Origin: Phaseolus vulgaris
Lineage: Eukaryota; Streptophyta; Magnoliopsida; Fabales; Fabaceae
Reading direction: 5' to 3'
DNA: 64,000 bases
Assembly: GCF_000499845.2 (NCBI RefSeq)
Contig: NC_023749.2
Location: forward strand, 6,171,030-6,235,029
Under the pieces are notes generated by a model, which searched no databases, was not told where the DNA came from, and worked only from the letters and a program-made list of their open reading frames with translations. A program made the translations under genes and the position numbers. Each line of letters starts with the position of its first letter. The first letter of the stretch is position 1. This document shows positions 23,651-36,800 of this stretch, piece by piece.

Positions 23651-24349
23651 CCTAGAAATTAACTAAAGAGATAACTTAAGAACTTTTTGTAAAGAGATGT
23701 CGAAGTTTTCTAAATAAACTTGAATACTTGAAATTCTAATTAGTGTGTGTATATAATATTTAAAATTTAAATCCATATTACTTTTTAAAGAATCCCTATT
23801 AAATATTAAAAATAAGTTTTACAATTCGATTTATTTAATTTCTGGGATAGTATGCAATGTGGAGCCATATATCATAGTTAGATTAAAATTTTTAAAGCAA
23901 ACTTCAAATTTGTTCTTTAAATAAAAAATATTAAAGAAAATAATTCACTAAAAAAATGAGTGGGATTTTAAAAATTAATCACCTGTGTTAGGGTGATTAT
24001 AGTTTTGCCTGCATTGCACGCTGAACGAGTTCCACCATGTGCTTCAGTACCTGAAAATTTATAAAGGAATATTGCGATGCCCATTATTGACCTAATTTTT
24101 AAATGGCTGAATTATTATTAATTATATAATAAGAGTTAGCATGGGTCATAGCTCTCTCCCCACTTTCCACGTCCCTCCAAAAATACTTACTCCTGTGGAC
24201 CCCCTCTTAAGTCAACTTAATCTAATCCTTGATCACTAATCACGGCTTATACAACAAATTAATAAGCTAATTAAATTTAAGCGAAAATCTCATTTCTTCA
24301 TTTCTTATTTAGTATTGATTTATTATAAAACCGACTCTAGGATTAACAT

Positions 24350-24711
24350 TAACTGAAAATAATTATGAAATAGAAATTAATTTTAGAAAAAAAATAATTA
24401 ATTGTTATAGTGATTAAATTAGAGACTATTTTAAAAATTAAAAAAAATAGTTTCTAAATTAGTTTTTATTATTGTTAAATAGTTTCTAAATTGATATCTA
24501 ATTAGGTTTTAACTATCAATTATTTAGATTCTAAATTTGATAGCAAAAATTTTGGTCGCTAATTGGATACCAATTTAAAAATCATTTAATAATAATGAAA
24601 ACTAATTTAAAAAAATAAATTAGTATTTAAAATGATATCTAATTTAGTCACTATAACAACTAATTTTTTTTTTCTAAAGTTAGTTTTTATTTCATGATTT
24701 TCTTGTGATGA
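24350..24711. mobile_element. Foldback MITE with long terminal inverted repeats (copy 1)
   Basis: The left arm (about 24352-24445) and the reverse complement of the right arm (about 24612-24711) match over most of about 90 bases. Shared blocks include ATGAAATA.AAA, TTTAGAAAAAAAA and TTGTTATAGTGA.TAAATTAGA. The interior is short and AT-rich with no coding capacity. Long imperfect inverted repeats on a small non-coding element are typical of Mutator-like MITEs. A 9-bp target duplication was not confirmed. Confidence 0.72.
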
Positions 24712-24719
24712 TTCATTTA

Positions 24720-25421
24720 TATATTATAAAAAATATTTATTTTTAAGTTGATGTGAAATTTTTAATACCTTACTTATAAAGTTTTTATTTATAATCGAGG
24801 TAAAATATTCACGTGTAAATTTAAAAACATAACAACTTATAATATTTCTATTTTGTAATACCTTAATTCAAAACAACATTTCTTTATCCTAAAACACCTT
24901 TTGCCAACAAAATCTTTGACTATATTGAGAGCTAGAAAATTGAAATCAGTTAATAAAGGAAAGACATTGATTCATGATGAATTGTGCAACTCTCTTCCTA
25001 ACTCTTCTTTGTCCTCTTTCAAGCTCTATGACACATGTTTATACAATATAAAATATTACCTCCTTTTTAATGTTTACCACTTTATGATTATTTAATATTT
25101 TTTGTTTTCAATTTAAATTATTAATCACTTTAAAAGTATTATTTTCTTCTTAAATATCAACTACTTGTACTTTTCATTATTTTATTTTATTGTCTACATT
25201 TTAGTTTTCTTCTTCCTCCAAAAATTCAATATACTTATAATATGAAGTTGGCTATTTGATTTTTTTTATCTTAAAAAACATATTTCTAAATTTCATATAC
25301 TCCACCTCTATATATTAAATTAAAAATAAACCATCATGAAAACATCTTAATCATTTATTCTATTATTAAATGAAAAATACATATTTAATTTTTAAGATTT
25401 TTTTAATCTAAATTTATCATT
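24720..25421. other. AT-rich spacer between two MITEs
   Basis: Contains one 64-codon open frame (24901-25095) with no recognisable motif. No gene called. Confidence 0.5.
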
Positions 25422-25840
25422 ACAAAAAAATATTAAATAAAAACTACAAAAAATAACTAGCCACTATATTTACTAACTTAGATACTATTTTTATAAACTA
25501 AAAATTATTGATATTTAAAGTAGTTTATTTTATTAATGAAAATTAATTTTTAAATTGATATTAAGATTAATTTCAAATTTTAATTACTAACTAAATCAGA
25601 TGCTAGAACTACTAATATTAAGATTAATTTAAAATTTACAATAGTTTGTAGCTAAAACGTTGATAATATTAAATATTAGATATCAATTTAAAAATTAGTT
25701 TATACATTTTTATTAATAATATAAATTATTTTAAATATTCATAATTTTTTAATTTATAAAATAATATTTAATTTAACTAATATAATAGCTAATTATTTGT
25801 ATCCATAAAATTAATCTTTATTTAATAATTTTTTTATAGT
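25422..25840. mobile_element. Foldback MITE (copy 2, more diverged)
   Basis: The left arm (about 25422-25510) and the reverse complement of the right arm (about 25750-25840) share TATTAAATAAA.A, ATAACTAGCCACTATAT versus ATAATTAGCTATTATAT, and following blocks. The ordering resembles copy 1 at 24350. The ends are not exact and no target duplication was confirmed. Confidence 0.55.
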
Positions 25841-27270
25841 ATATATTAGTTTGAATTAACCATGCACTAATTGAGTAAAATATGTTTTCAAAATTTCATT
25901 TAAATAAATTATAAGCATGTATTATGATGTGATTTTAAAACAAATTCAATTGATTAACGCAATTTAAGAACACCACAATATAAACACTGCAAAAAATTTG
26001 ATTTATGCAACACTTGGTATAGTTATATGAATAGTTGTTTAAATTATCTGGTGTCACAATCAATCTGGTATAGTTGTTTAAATTAAATGCATGCACCTTG
26101 GTTACTTGTAATTGGAGTGTGCCAAAATTAAAACTAATGAGGTGACATTAGAAAGCCAAGTTTCTTGTTAAACTTGAGAGTATCTATTGGATTTAATATT
26201 TTCAACAGTCTTAAACAATATTTTAACCTTTTCATTTCATAAAAAAATAGTTTCTAAGTGAAAAGAACCCTTTTTTTAGTTTCAATGAATTAATAGGAAA
26301 AGTCATCTTAAAAAGGTAATAGAAAAAAATTATCTTAAAAGATTAACATAGCAATATTTTATGATAGAAACTGAAAAGTGTACCGAAATACGCTAAGAAA
26401 AGTTTAATGATTAAAATTGATTTTTTTATTAATGATTAAATTAAAACTCAATTAATGTTTTTAAAAAAGTAAAGAAGCACTAACTTGTCAAAATTAAAAA
26501 CTTTAATAATGACTTGTGCTTTACACTCTAGTTAATCATCATGGAACGAATCACACCACAGTTTCTTAAGAATTAAGAATATTATTCTCAATTTTTATTT
26601 TATTTTATATAATTAACACAGAAGTATGGTAAAGATAATGGCAGAGACACTAATACGACACGGGCACAGATACGAAAATATGTATAATATCTAGAATGTA
26701 GGATACGGAAACATACATCTATACATTATATAATTATGAATTATATAAATTGACAATAAAGATTTATGTGTACAAGTATGTTCCAAATTATTTTTTGGAG
26801 TAGAAAAATGTTTTTCATGACGGGTTCAAAATGATTTGTTTCTTATTTTTATAATCATAATAAAATTTATACAATAAGTTTGAGTTTTTTAAAAATTAAT
26901 GTATTTTTTCTTTTTAAAATTGTGTTAGAACCGTACTAGAATTGTCAAAAATTCAAGAAATACTTTTTGAATTGGACAGTTCACGAATACTTGTCCTACA
27001 AATGTGATACGAGTGTCAGTGTTACCGATACGTTATTTAAGAGAAGTGTATCAGCTTGATAGATTAGGGCATATATATATATATATATATAAAGTATTAC
27101 TTTAAGATTGTGCAAATTTTGATTAAGCCCAAGATTTAAGACAAACTTTTAAAAAAAAATGCTGGGAGCAAAAAATATTTTAAAAAAAATTCAAATTAAC
27201 TTAAAACACTTATTTATATAAGTTATTTCAAAAAATATTTTTAAATTATTTTTAATTCCTTTAAAAACGT
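25841..27270. repeat. Intergenic DNA with a GACACG/GATACG-rich dispersed repeat and (AT)n
   Basis: About 26640-27050 carries repeated ACACG/ATACG motifs at both ends (AATACGACACGGGCACAGAT on the left, GTGATACGAGTGTC and CCGATACG on the right). This is a pattern I associate with dispersed plant DNA elements; the family was not identified. An (AT)10 tract lies at 27071-27091. No gene seen. Confidence 0.4.
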
Positions 27271-27279
27271 GTTGAATTG

Positions 27280-28350
27280 ATACAAAAATTAATTTTCTTA
27301 AAATTGAAAAAGAAAAAAGTGGATAATTTTATTGAGGACATAAATGAGAGATGGAGGAGTCAACTGGGCAAAACTATAGCGCGTGAAGAAAAAGCGTGGC
27401 GCACTCGCGGCAGTGGGAATCTAAGTGCGCGTGGTTCTGTTAATTCCGTTTTCATTCATTGGACTCTTTCGATTTTGGTCTCGTGCTTCTCTTTCACCGC
27501 ATTAGCCACCGCCGTTGCTGTTTGCCACTCTTTTTCTTTTTTTAATTCTTCTCTTTATAATTTTTTTTTTCCATCAAACAGTTTCGTTTTTTATTCCCAT
27601 CATTTCATTCATATCATTCGCAACGCTTTCTCCTCCTTCCATCGTCACTACTATGTTATGTTGGAAGCTATCTTTGCCTCTGATTTAGATTCGCGTAAAG
27701 TTGTTGCTTACATGTGACTTTTGTCACTTATTGCCATCACCTTCTAAATATTCATCGCCTTCAACCCAATCACTTTCTCCTTTTTTTTTTGTTTTTCCGT
27801 CTCCAAAGTTCGTTTCTTTGCATTACAGGGTGTCCAACCAAAGCTACCCTCTAATCTCAATGCTTTCTTTGAAGCCCAACACAAGGTGAGACTGAGACTC
27901 TTCCTTCAAACTCACCCATCATATTTTTTTAATAATTTTCTTTCATCAAATTTGCACCTTTCTGATTGCTTCTTATGAAACTGCACTCCCCACATGAAGG
28001 AAATGCAATTAAAAAAAGCATAGCTTGATGCTGTGGCTTTTTTGTTTTTTAACTTTTTTTTTAAAGTTTTAACTCGTTTTTTTTTTCTGGGTGACCAGTG
28101 CAGTGATTCTGGAGGCTTCCAGGAGGATGGAGTAGAAAGTTTCTGATGTTTTGATTTTGTTTTTGGGTATTGATTTGGATGATACTCTCCTTTGAGTTGC
28201 TTCAAGGAGAGAGAATTGTTTGGGATGAAAGATGCTGGTGTTGATCTGGGTTTTTGCTGGAAGGAAGAAAAGAAGGTTCTGAATTCTTATATATAGTAGT
28301 TGGAGTCAAAACTGAGAGATTGATTAGGGTGGTGTGTGAATCCAAATCCA
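27280..28350 (+). promoter_or_regulatory. Promoter and 5' leader of the ankyrin/PGG gene
   Basis: The base composition shifts from AT-rich to mixed near 27360, with GCGTGGCGC and GTGCGCGTGG motifs at 27390-27440, then pyrimidine-rich sequence typical of a plant 5' UTR. A donor-like AAG/GTGAGA at 27884 and acceptor-like TTATATATAG at about 28285-28294 suggest a leader intron of about 400 bp. Both calls are inference from splice-like motifs. The open frames in this stretch are not conserved and are rejected as proteins. Confidence 0.4.
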
Positions 28351-31267
28351 ATGGAGTCACCAACTGTGCAGCCGCAAGCTGCATCGGCAAGCACGCCAAG
28401 GAAAAAAATGACAAAACAATTGACAGGTAAAAGGGATGATACCTCTTTGCATTCTGCAGCAAGAGCAGGGAATCTGAGCGTTCTGAAGGACACAGTTAGT
28501 GGCACTGAAGGGGGTGAACTGCGTGCGTTGTTGACAAAGCAGAACCATGCTGGAGAAACGGTGCTTTATGTTGCTGCTGAATATGGTTATGTTGATATGG
28601 TTAGGGAGATGATTCAATATTATGATCTTGCTGGTGCTGGAATTAAGGCAAGGAATGGTTTTGATGCACTCCACATTGCTGCCAAACAAGGCGATTTAGG
28701 TATGTCTTCAATATGACTTTATACGCTTGTTCTTTTGTGGTGTGTGATCTTCGGAGGGAATCTCAATTGTGTTTCTGTTTAGATTCCTTGATTTTTTTGT
28801 TAATTTTGTAACCCACCTTGTAATCACTACTCGATAAGTGTAAATTTTGGATACCCTTTTGTTCTACAGTCTAGGACTATTTAAGCCAACCAATAATAAT
28901 TCTTAGATGTACTAATGCTAAGAATAACTAGTACATCTTTGATGGATTCAAAATCTGAACCGCTTTTTTATTTTAACTTTCTTTTGGTAATGTGAATCAG
29001 TTTATTGGATTGCAGTTAGGCCTCTGGGGTAAAATAACGAGTTTTTTCATTGAATCATTGATTGAGACTCTTTGTATCTGTTATCTAATAAGAATTTGAA
29101 TCTCTCTTCTGCCTGTGAATGTTGGTCACTTGGTTTTTTCTTAGTTTTTTTTATTATTTTTGTACTTTCTTGGTTAACATTTTTCCCTGTTACAGATATT
29201 GTGAAGATCCTTATGGAGACTCATTCTGAATTGTCAATGACAGTGGATCTATCCAACACCACAGCCCTGCACACTGCTGCATTACAAGGGCACACTGAGA
29301 TAGTGAAATTTTTATTGGAAGCAGGTAGTAGTCTGGCAACCATTGCTAGAAGTAATGGGAAAACGGCTTTGCATTCTGCAGCAAGAAATGGACATGTAGA
29401 GGTTGTGAAAGCACTTCTGGAGAAGGAGCCTGCTGTCGCAACGCGGACTGATAAGAAGGGACAGACAGCACTTCACATGGCTGTGAAGGGACAGAATCTT
29501 GCGGTGGTGGAGGAGTTGATAAAAGCTGATCCCTCGACAATAAACATGGTTGATAACAAGGGTAACACGCCATTGCATATAACAACCCGGAAGAGCAGGG
29601 CTCAGGTAAATTAAACTATCCCTGTCATAATGAAGCTAATATTTACATAAAAACTTCATATGCAAGGTTATGATGATAAGAAATGTATTGCGATTTAGAT
29701 CATTCATGTGGATAAATGTGTTATTTTCTTTTCCATGTTGTATCCTGCATTGAGAACAAGAATACCATTTGAGCTGATAGTACTCTATTAGGAATTCATG
29801 GTAGTAGCAATCAGCTTGAATGATATTTTCCTGATCACGAAAGTTGTTTCATTGTTGTGTTCTTTTAATTTAAAACGACTCCATAACTGTTACTACAATA
29901 TGATGACGAAGGAAGTGATAGTCCAGAATATTTAGGTAATCATTTTGGTGACAGTCATTCTGAGTTACACTTTTAATACCTATTGTGCAATTGTTCCTGG
30001 GACAGATGAAAGATGAAGCAATAGATTTGGCTATCATTTGGTTGAAATTTACTTTATGATTGCTGTTGTGATATTCACTAGATTGTTCAAGTTCAGATCT
30101 TTAGCTAAGACCTAGGTCTCATGGTAGAATTCTTTTGAATATTGGCCCTTAGCTTCTACTTTCTAAAGGTGTCTGCGTTAGCATATCATTTTTAAATTAT
30201 ATCTGTATTTAACATGTTTGGCCATTGAAAAGAATGAAAGAAATACAAGGGAATTTTGAGAACATGATCTTATTTTCATGCTTAGATTTTCGAGTCGAAG
30301 GTCTTGATACAGAAAAAAGTTAATTTAATAGTTGTTGTTATTGGATCAATGATAGTGTCTGAACTCTTGATTTCTGTTTGTGCAGATTGTTAAGTTGCTT
30401 CTTGGACAGACAGAAACAGATTCCTTGGCAGTTAATAGGGCTGGCGAAACTGCGCTAGACACTGCTGAAAAAACTGGGAACTCTGAAGTTAAAGATATTC
30501 TGCTGGAACACGGTGTTCGAAGCGCCAAAGCCTTAAAGGCTCAGCCAACAACAGCCCGTGAGTTGAAACAAACTGTGAGTGACATAAAACATGAAGTTCA
30601 CTACCAGTTGGAACACACCCGCCAAACTAGACGAGGTGTTCAAGGCATAGCCAAACGTATCAACAAAATGCATGCTGAAGGACTCAACAATGCAATAAAC
30701 TCCACCACTGTGGTTGCAGTCCTTATTGCCACAGTTGCCTTTGCAGCTATTTTCACAGTCCCTGGCCAATTTGCTGATGATCCAAAAGACATTTCTCCAG
30801 GTTCAGGGATGACCATTGGTGAAGCAAACATAGCCCCACAAGCTGCATTTCTCATTTTCTTTGTTTTCGATTCCATTGCCCTCTTCATTTCTCTGGCTGT
30901 GGTGGTGGTGCAAACCTCGGTTGTGATCATAGAAAGCAAGGCAAAGAAGCAGATGATGGCCATCATTAACAAGCTGATGTGGTTGGCTTGTGTGCTTATT
31001 TCTGTGGCCTTCTTGGCACTGACATTTGTAGTAGTGGGGAAGGATCAGAAGTGGCTAGCAATTGGAGTCACTATCATAGGGACAACTATAATGGCCACAA
31101 CTTTGGGCACCATGTGTTACTGGGTTATTAGGCATCGCATTGAGGCCTCAAATTTAAGAAGCATTCGGAAATCCTCAATGGGAAGCAGGTCAAGGTCTTT
31201 TTCAGTATCAGTTATGTCAGATTCTGAGCTACTAAACAATGACCGCAAGATACTTTATGCCATATAG
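28351..31267 (+). CDS. Ankyrin-repeat protein with C-terminal PGG membrane domain (ITN1/ANK family)
   Basis: Exons 28351-28699, 29196-29605 and 30386-31267 join in frame to 546 residues. The ATG at 28351 gives a start matching the Arabidopsis At5g02620-type protein (KQLTGKRDDT). Ankyrin repeats run from about residue 29 to 300, with recognisable NGKTALHSAARNGH, KGQTALHMAVKGQN and KGNTPLHI repeats. A charged linker (about 310-350) leads to the PGG domain: HAEGLNNAINSTTVVAVLIA, then the domain's signature motif in the form PGQF (379-382). Four hydrophobic segments follow at about 360-378, 408-433, 450-470 and 476-499. Known for the family: plasma-membrane or endomembrane proteins linked to salt, ROS and defence signalling. 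The exact role here is inferred. A broken partial copy lies at 5740-6590. Confidence 0.94.
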
Positions 31268-31975
31268 AATCACTAATAAAGCTTTGGTTGCACTTTCATT
31301 CACTCTCTTCTTTCCTGGGCCTCATGGATTTATATCCAACTTCACTCAGTATCATCACACTTCCTTGATGTTTTCCCCACCTCTTGTTGCATCAGAAATC
31401 ACTAAAAATTTCACTTTACTTCTAGATAATGATTCCACTACAAATTTTCATGATTAATCAGCTTTTTAACAAAAGTAAGTTCCAGACAATATTTGGTCAA
31501 ACAATCAATCTCCTTAAGTTTATTACCCAATATAAAAATCATGTAAAATTTTCAGTACATACATAACACGTTTGCTTTTCCAAAAAAGTACAGTCTCAGT
31601 GTCCCACTATAAAAAGGATAAAAAGAAAACATAATTTTTCTTTCCATTCATTGAACCAAGCGAGACAGTTTTCTAGTATCTTTGGTACAATGAAGTTGCA
31701 ACAAAAAAATAAATGAGAAAACGACAAAATGCAGAAAAGAGCTGTCCCAATAATTGTCACAGTGGACATTTGTGTTTAATTTTTTCTGCTATCCGACAAA
31801 ATGTATAAAGACATCTAAAAGACTAAAACATGGTCGATCAGTGAATTCAAGTAAGAGGTTTGTTTTTATTGGGCCTAATGTATGTTTTGGAATGTGAAGT
31901 TCATATTTGCAGGACTGAATGAATGGCCTGATGAGGACTGTGTTTGGTACTTTGTAGGTTGAATCAGTGTTGTAT
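31268..31975. other. 3' flank of the ankyrin gene
   Basis: Probable 3' UTR for the first few hundred bases, then non-coding DNA. The 72-codon open frame at 31239-31457 overlaps the end of the ankyrin gene and is not conserved-looking. Confidence 0.5.
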
Positions 31976-31979
31976 TTTT

Positions 31980-32167
31980 GTTTCAGTTAAATCCTTTTTC
32001 AATGTTTGTGCTGACAAAAAGAGAATTAACAGCAAAAAGTAAAGTGGTGTATTTTTGTTTCTCTTCTTCACCAGTTTCTTCTTCTATCCTCTGCATGCAA
32101 CAAAAATACACTTTACTTTTTGTTATTAATTCTCAGCGCAAACATTGAAAAAGGATTTAACTGAAAC
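31980..32167. repeat. Near-perfect inverted repeat (hairpin) of about 190 bp
   Basis: The left arm (31980 to about 32063) and right arm (about 32099-32167) are reverse complements over nearly their whole length. They share GTTTCAGTTAAATCCTTTTT, CAATGTTTG and CAAAAAGTAAAGTG. The only larger difference is an 8-base insertion (ACAAAAAG) in the left arm. The loop is about 35 bases. A transcript would fold into a long stable stem. It may be a young foldback MITE or an inverted duplication that yields small RNAs. No flanking target duplication was identified with confidence. Confidence 0.85.
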
Positions 32168-32169
32168 TG

Positions 32170-33860
32170 CCATTTTTTAGATTTTCAGAAGTGAGTACAA
32201 GATATATGCTCTAATAGTACAAAAATAAATTTGTATTGTAATTTAATTATAAATTATCAGTGTATAAAGTTTTTTTAACTTTTAGAATAATTATCTTAAA
32301 ATTTATATCAATGATTATTTTTAATTAATTAATTAAATGTCTATATTTTCTATATAGTTAATATGGAATCATTAGACTCTTAATAATTATATATTGTTAG
32401 TGTAAAATTTTGGATTTAGGATAATAATTATTAAAGCCAATAAACTTACCAACATGATAGGTTTTTATTAATTTATTTAATTTTATTTTTTATGCTAAAT
32501 AAGTTTTATAAATAAATAAAAAATGTCAAAAAAATTATAAAGTTGTTTTTTACTAATTCGTAGCTTTTTTGGACCTAGTCTGTCCATCAACTTAAAGCCC
32601 ATGGGCCCTTCTATTTAGAAACTTACAGACCCAGAATGATCCCACAACCTCAGCTTCACTAATTCCGTAATAATGCAACACTTTTTAAGTGAAAAAAAAT
32701 TATTAACCAATTGAAAATATTATAAATTTTTTTTTTATAAGTTATGTAAAAAAAAACCATTTTCAATCATTTTACTGTTATTATTTGTCAATAATATCAA
32801 AATGTTTGCACATTTATGAGAATTTTTTATTAAAAATGTTTTTCTTATTTATACACAATTATGACATATAGTGTGTTGTCATTATTATTTAATGTTGTTT
32901 ATGTGAAATTAACAAAATAGAACCAATTAAATATTTTTTTTAAAAATTATGATAATTTTTAAAAAAAATTATTAATCCAAAATTACTATTAGGACAAAAA
33001 GATAATTATATATATAATAAACAACTTTGTCTGTTCACCAATAATTATATTAAAAAACAAGAATGGATAGATCTTTGTAAAAAAGCTAAATACATTTGTT
33101 CTTCTTAATTTTAGTTTTGATTCCGTAAACATTTGGTTCCATTTTTTTTACAATTTAAAATTTCTAAAAAGTAGCTTCTAGTATAACCCCTAAATTAAAA
33201 CGTTGAGAAAGATGACTTATAGGGTTACTCGACCAAATTACAAGTAAAAAAAAGTACAAAATTGTTAATAAATTATAAATATTAAAAGTATAGAAAATAA
33301 AGTCTTACATTTTGAGTAAACAATCATGGATTCATAATATTAAAAGATTTTGTATTTTAATTTAATATTATAACTTTTTTGACTTATACTAATTATCTCA
33401 AAAATCAAATTACTAATTTTTTTATACAATAAAAAATATAAAAACCAAGCGAAAATCTTTATATATTTATTTCAATATTTTCCCTAAACAGACCACTATT
33501 TTAATTGTTAATTGTTAATTGTGTACAATATTATAAATATTTATGCTGTTTTTATTTATATTTAAATTTTCACTTTAACAACATATAAACTATATAAAAC
33601 TTGAAATTTAATTGAAGAACGAATTGATATAATTTAAAAAAAAATTATTATACATATAAATTAAATTTTATATTTTAAACCTATACAATAACCAATAGCA
33701 CTAGGAAACTATTTTGTTCCTTGATAGAAATTATTTCTTCAACAAAAGGGTGTAACTGAACACAATTCACACTTTCAGTCATCACTACAAAATACAGACA
33801 ATAACATTTCAGTGATCTTTCAAAGGGCGAAAGAGAATCGCATTCGGAGTGTCTGAAGAT
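32170..33860. other. AT-rich intergenic DNA and UFL1 promoter
   Basis: Very AT-rich, with no gene seen to about 33700. The last 150 bases before 33867 become GC-richer and should contain the UFL1 5' UTR and core promoter; no clear TATA box was assigned. Confidence 0.5.
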
Positions 33861-33866
33861 CGAACC

Positions 33867-36800
33867 ATGGACGACGAACTGCTCGAGCTGCAGCGACAAT
33901 TCGAGTTCGCGCAGCAAGCCAAGTCGAGCATTCGATTATCGGAGCGAAACGTTGTCGAATTGGTCCAAAAATTGCAGCAACTCCAAATCATCGATTTCGA
34001 ACTTCTCCACACTGTCTCCGGCAAAGAATACATCACTCTAGTACGCTCTCTCTGCTTCTTCGTTTACCGATTCGGTTTCATCGCTCGCAATTTTCATTTT
34101 CAATGGATTAAGTAACCGATTATCCATTATATTTCCTTGCTTCCGTTCACAAAGTTGTGCTTATGCTTAATCTTAATCAAACGTTTATTAAAGAGATTGC
34201 GCATGTTGTTAGGATCAACTGAGGAATGAGATGGTGGAGGAGGTGAAGAGATTAGGGCGGGTTTCTTTGATCGATCTGGCTGACGCTACTGGAGTTGACT
34301 TGTACTACGTGGAGAAGCAGGCGCAGAGCGTTGTAACGGCACACCAAGAACTCATGTTGACACAGGGAGAAATCATGTCTGGCTCTTACTGGGACTCAAT
34401 CGCGGAAGAGATTAACGAGAGGCTTCAGGAGTGTAGTCAGATTGCGCTGACGGAAATCGCGGCGCAGTTGAACGTCGGTTTGGACTTGGTTGCCTCCGTG
34501 TTGGAGCCGCGCCTTGGAACGATTGTGAGTTTGTGTGTGTTGGTTTGAATGTGCTTGGTTGAATTGCAAGGAGTGTGGAATTGTGTTTTGATGAGTGCTG
34601 GATTTTAAAAATAGGTGAAAGGAAGGCTTGAAGGTGGCCAGCTGTATACTCCTGCCTATGTGGCTCGTGTTGGTGCCATGGTTCGGGGCGCTGTGCGGGG
34701 CACCACTGTTCCGACCAATTTGACTGTGGTATGGAGTTCGTTGCAGCAGTTGCTGCAAGAAATTGACGGAACCAGCGGCTTGGCTGTTGAAGGATCTTTC
34801 TTCCAGTCATTGTTTAACGGACTTGTGAAGGAAGGGGAAGTTCTAGGGTCACTTCGTGCAGGAGTACATTGGACACCAGCTGTAAGTGGCATGTTCTGAA
34901 ATCCTCTGTATATTGCTAGAGTGATACCTGGATTGTGGTTCTCATATTTGTTCTGGGCCTGTGGAGTGGATCACCTCTGGTTTCATGCCCACTGAATGCT
35001 TAATTGACAGTAATTGGGAGGATTTTTGTATTCTTTTGATGTAATTATATTTCCAGTTCGTCAATTGATAAAGAATGACATTGAACACTGAAATCACGAA
35101 CAATGCAGCAATACACTTAGTGCTCTGCAGACAAAACTCTGCTACAGAGAGTGCTCTCTGTTCACAAACTGCAAATAACAGCGCCCCCCTCCCCCTCCTC
35201 CTAATTACACAATCTACATTCAAATACCTGCTATTGTGTCAATTCAATTTTTGTATGTGTGCCTGCTATTGTGTCAATTTAATTTTGTATGTATACCTGC
35301 TATTGTGTAGTTTCTGATACAGAATCAATTGTTCTCTAAGCACATATCGTAATAATTAACTACCTTCAACCCATTAATAGATGCTTCCCTAACTAGGATC
35401 TTAGTTTGCATCAATAATTCTCTGATGGTCTGACCATTAATGACATGGGTTGAAGTAAACTTCTATAGCTTTTATGCCATGGTGAAATAAACTTAGTTCC
35501 TAGATCTTTTAGAAAGTATTTGTTATGACTTCCACTACTTTTGTCACACAACAGGTATTTGCCGTTGCTCAAAGGGAGTTTGTGGAGTCATTCTTTTCTC
35601 AGGTATGGACTGTCACTTCTTTGATCTTTCCCTTTAGTTGAAGCTACCAAAATTTTTGCCTATTTCTAGAATATGATCCGTTGATCAGAGCTATATAAAC
35701 TTTCTTTACAAGTTCCCTAGATTGGATTTGAATAATGTAATGACTTACTTCTACCCATTTATTCTTTTATATTGTACTTTTACCTGTATATTCTTTGTAA
35801 ATTGCATTTGTAACCTTCTCATTCTCTTCTGGTAAAAAAAATTCTGAACTTCTGCATTCATTTTATGCCATCTTTTTTTGTATTCTATAGAATTCTTTTA
35901 TCACCTATGAGGCGCTGCACAAACTTGGAATTCCCCAGCCAATTCAATTTTTGCAGGTAGCTAATTTGTTCCTATGTTGATTTTTTTCCAAATGATAGCT
36001 ATTAGGGTCATAGATATTTGTGAAATAAATACTTTGAACTACTTGTTTCCCTAGCTTAGTTAATGAAGCCTAAGTTTGCGCAATCCAATTTAGTCCAGAT
36101 ACCCTGAAGGCAAACCTTTAGTTACAACATTTGTTCACCCATCTGTGATTGAGATGCTAGATGCTGCAACTGAGGACGCTATCGACCGTGGTAGCTGGTA
36201 AGTGCTTGATAATTTCTTTCCACTATCCCCACTTTATGTCTTCATTGGGCAGAACTGGATAACTCCATATGTTTCTAGCAAGTTATATTTACTCTTTGGA
36301 ACACAATTATTTCAAAGCATTGTATTCTAAAATAGCAATGTTGCAGGAGTGATTCTCTTTCCTTATTACCTTCATCTTTTACACCTCAAGATGCTTCTAG
36401 AATGTTGTCCTTCTGTCAATCTGTGCAAAATGCTCTTAAGGTAATACTAAACTATATTGTAGATTTATGCTCAGTACTGTTGATTCATGTGTTGATAAAC
36501 TTCAATTTCTTTGCAGTCTAACAAAGCACACATTTTTGGGGATTTTTATGTGTTGAGCAGCAGTTTTATAAAGGTTTGTTCTGGCATTTGATATAGTATT
36601 GTAGATGTCAACTTAATTATTTAATTTTACAAACCACGATGCCTATTTAGTTGTTCAAACACGCCCTACTACTAGTGTGCAGTTTGAAGATTGGTTTAAC
36701 AGATTAAATATTGCAATGAGAGTTTAGATGCTAGTTGTTTGTTATGTAATTTGCTTACAACAGGTTCAGCACTGCTATGAATAAACAGTTCATCAAATTA

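Noticed and set aside
27277..27889. 146- and 62-codon open frames before the ankyrin gene
   Set aside because: Composition is low-complexity (Ser/Phe-rich) and lies in the inferred promoter and leader; no motif and no splice link to a domain.
34396..34892. Minus-strand frames of up to 132 codons over UFL1 exons 2-3
   Set aside because: Antisense shadows of GC-rich UFL1 exons; the plus strand gives the conserved protein.
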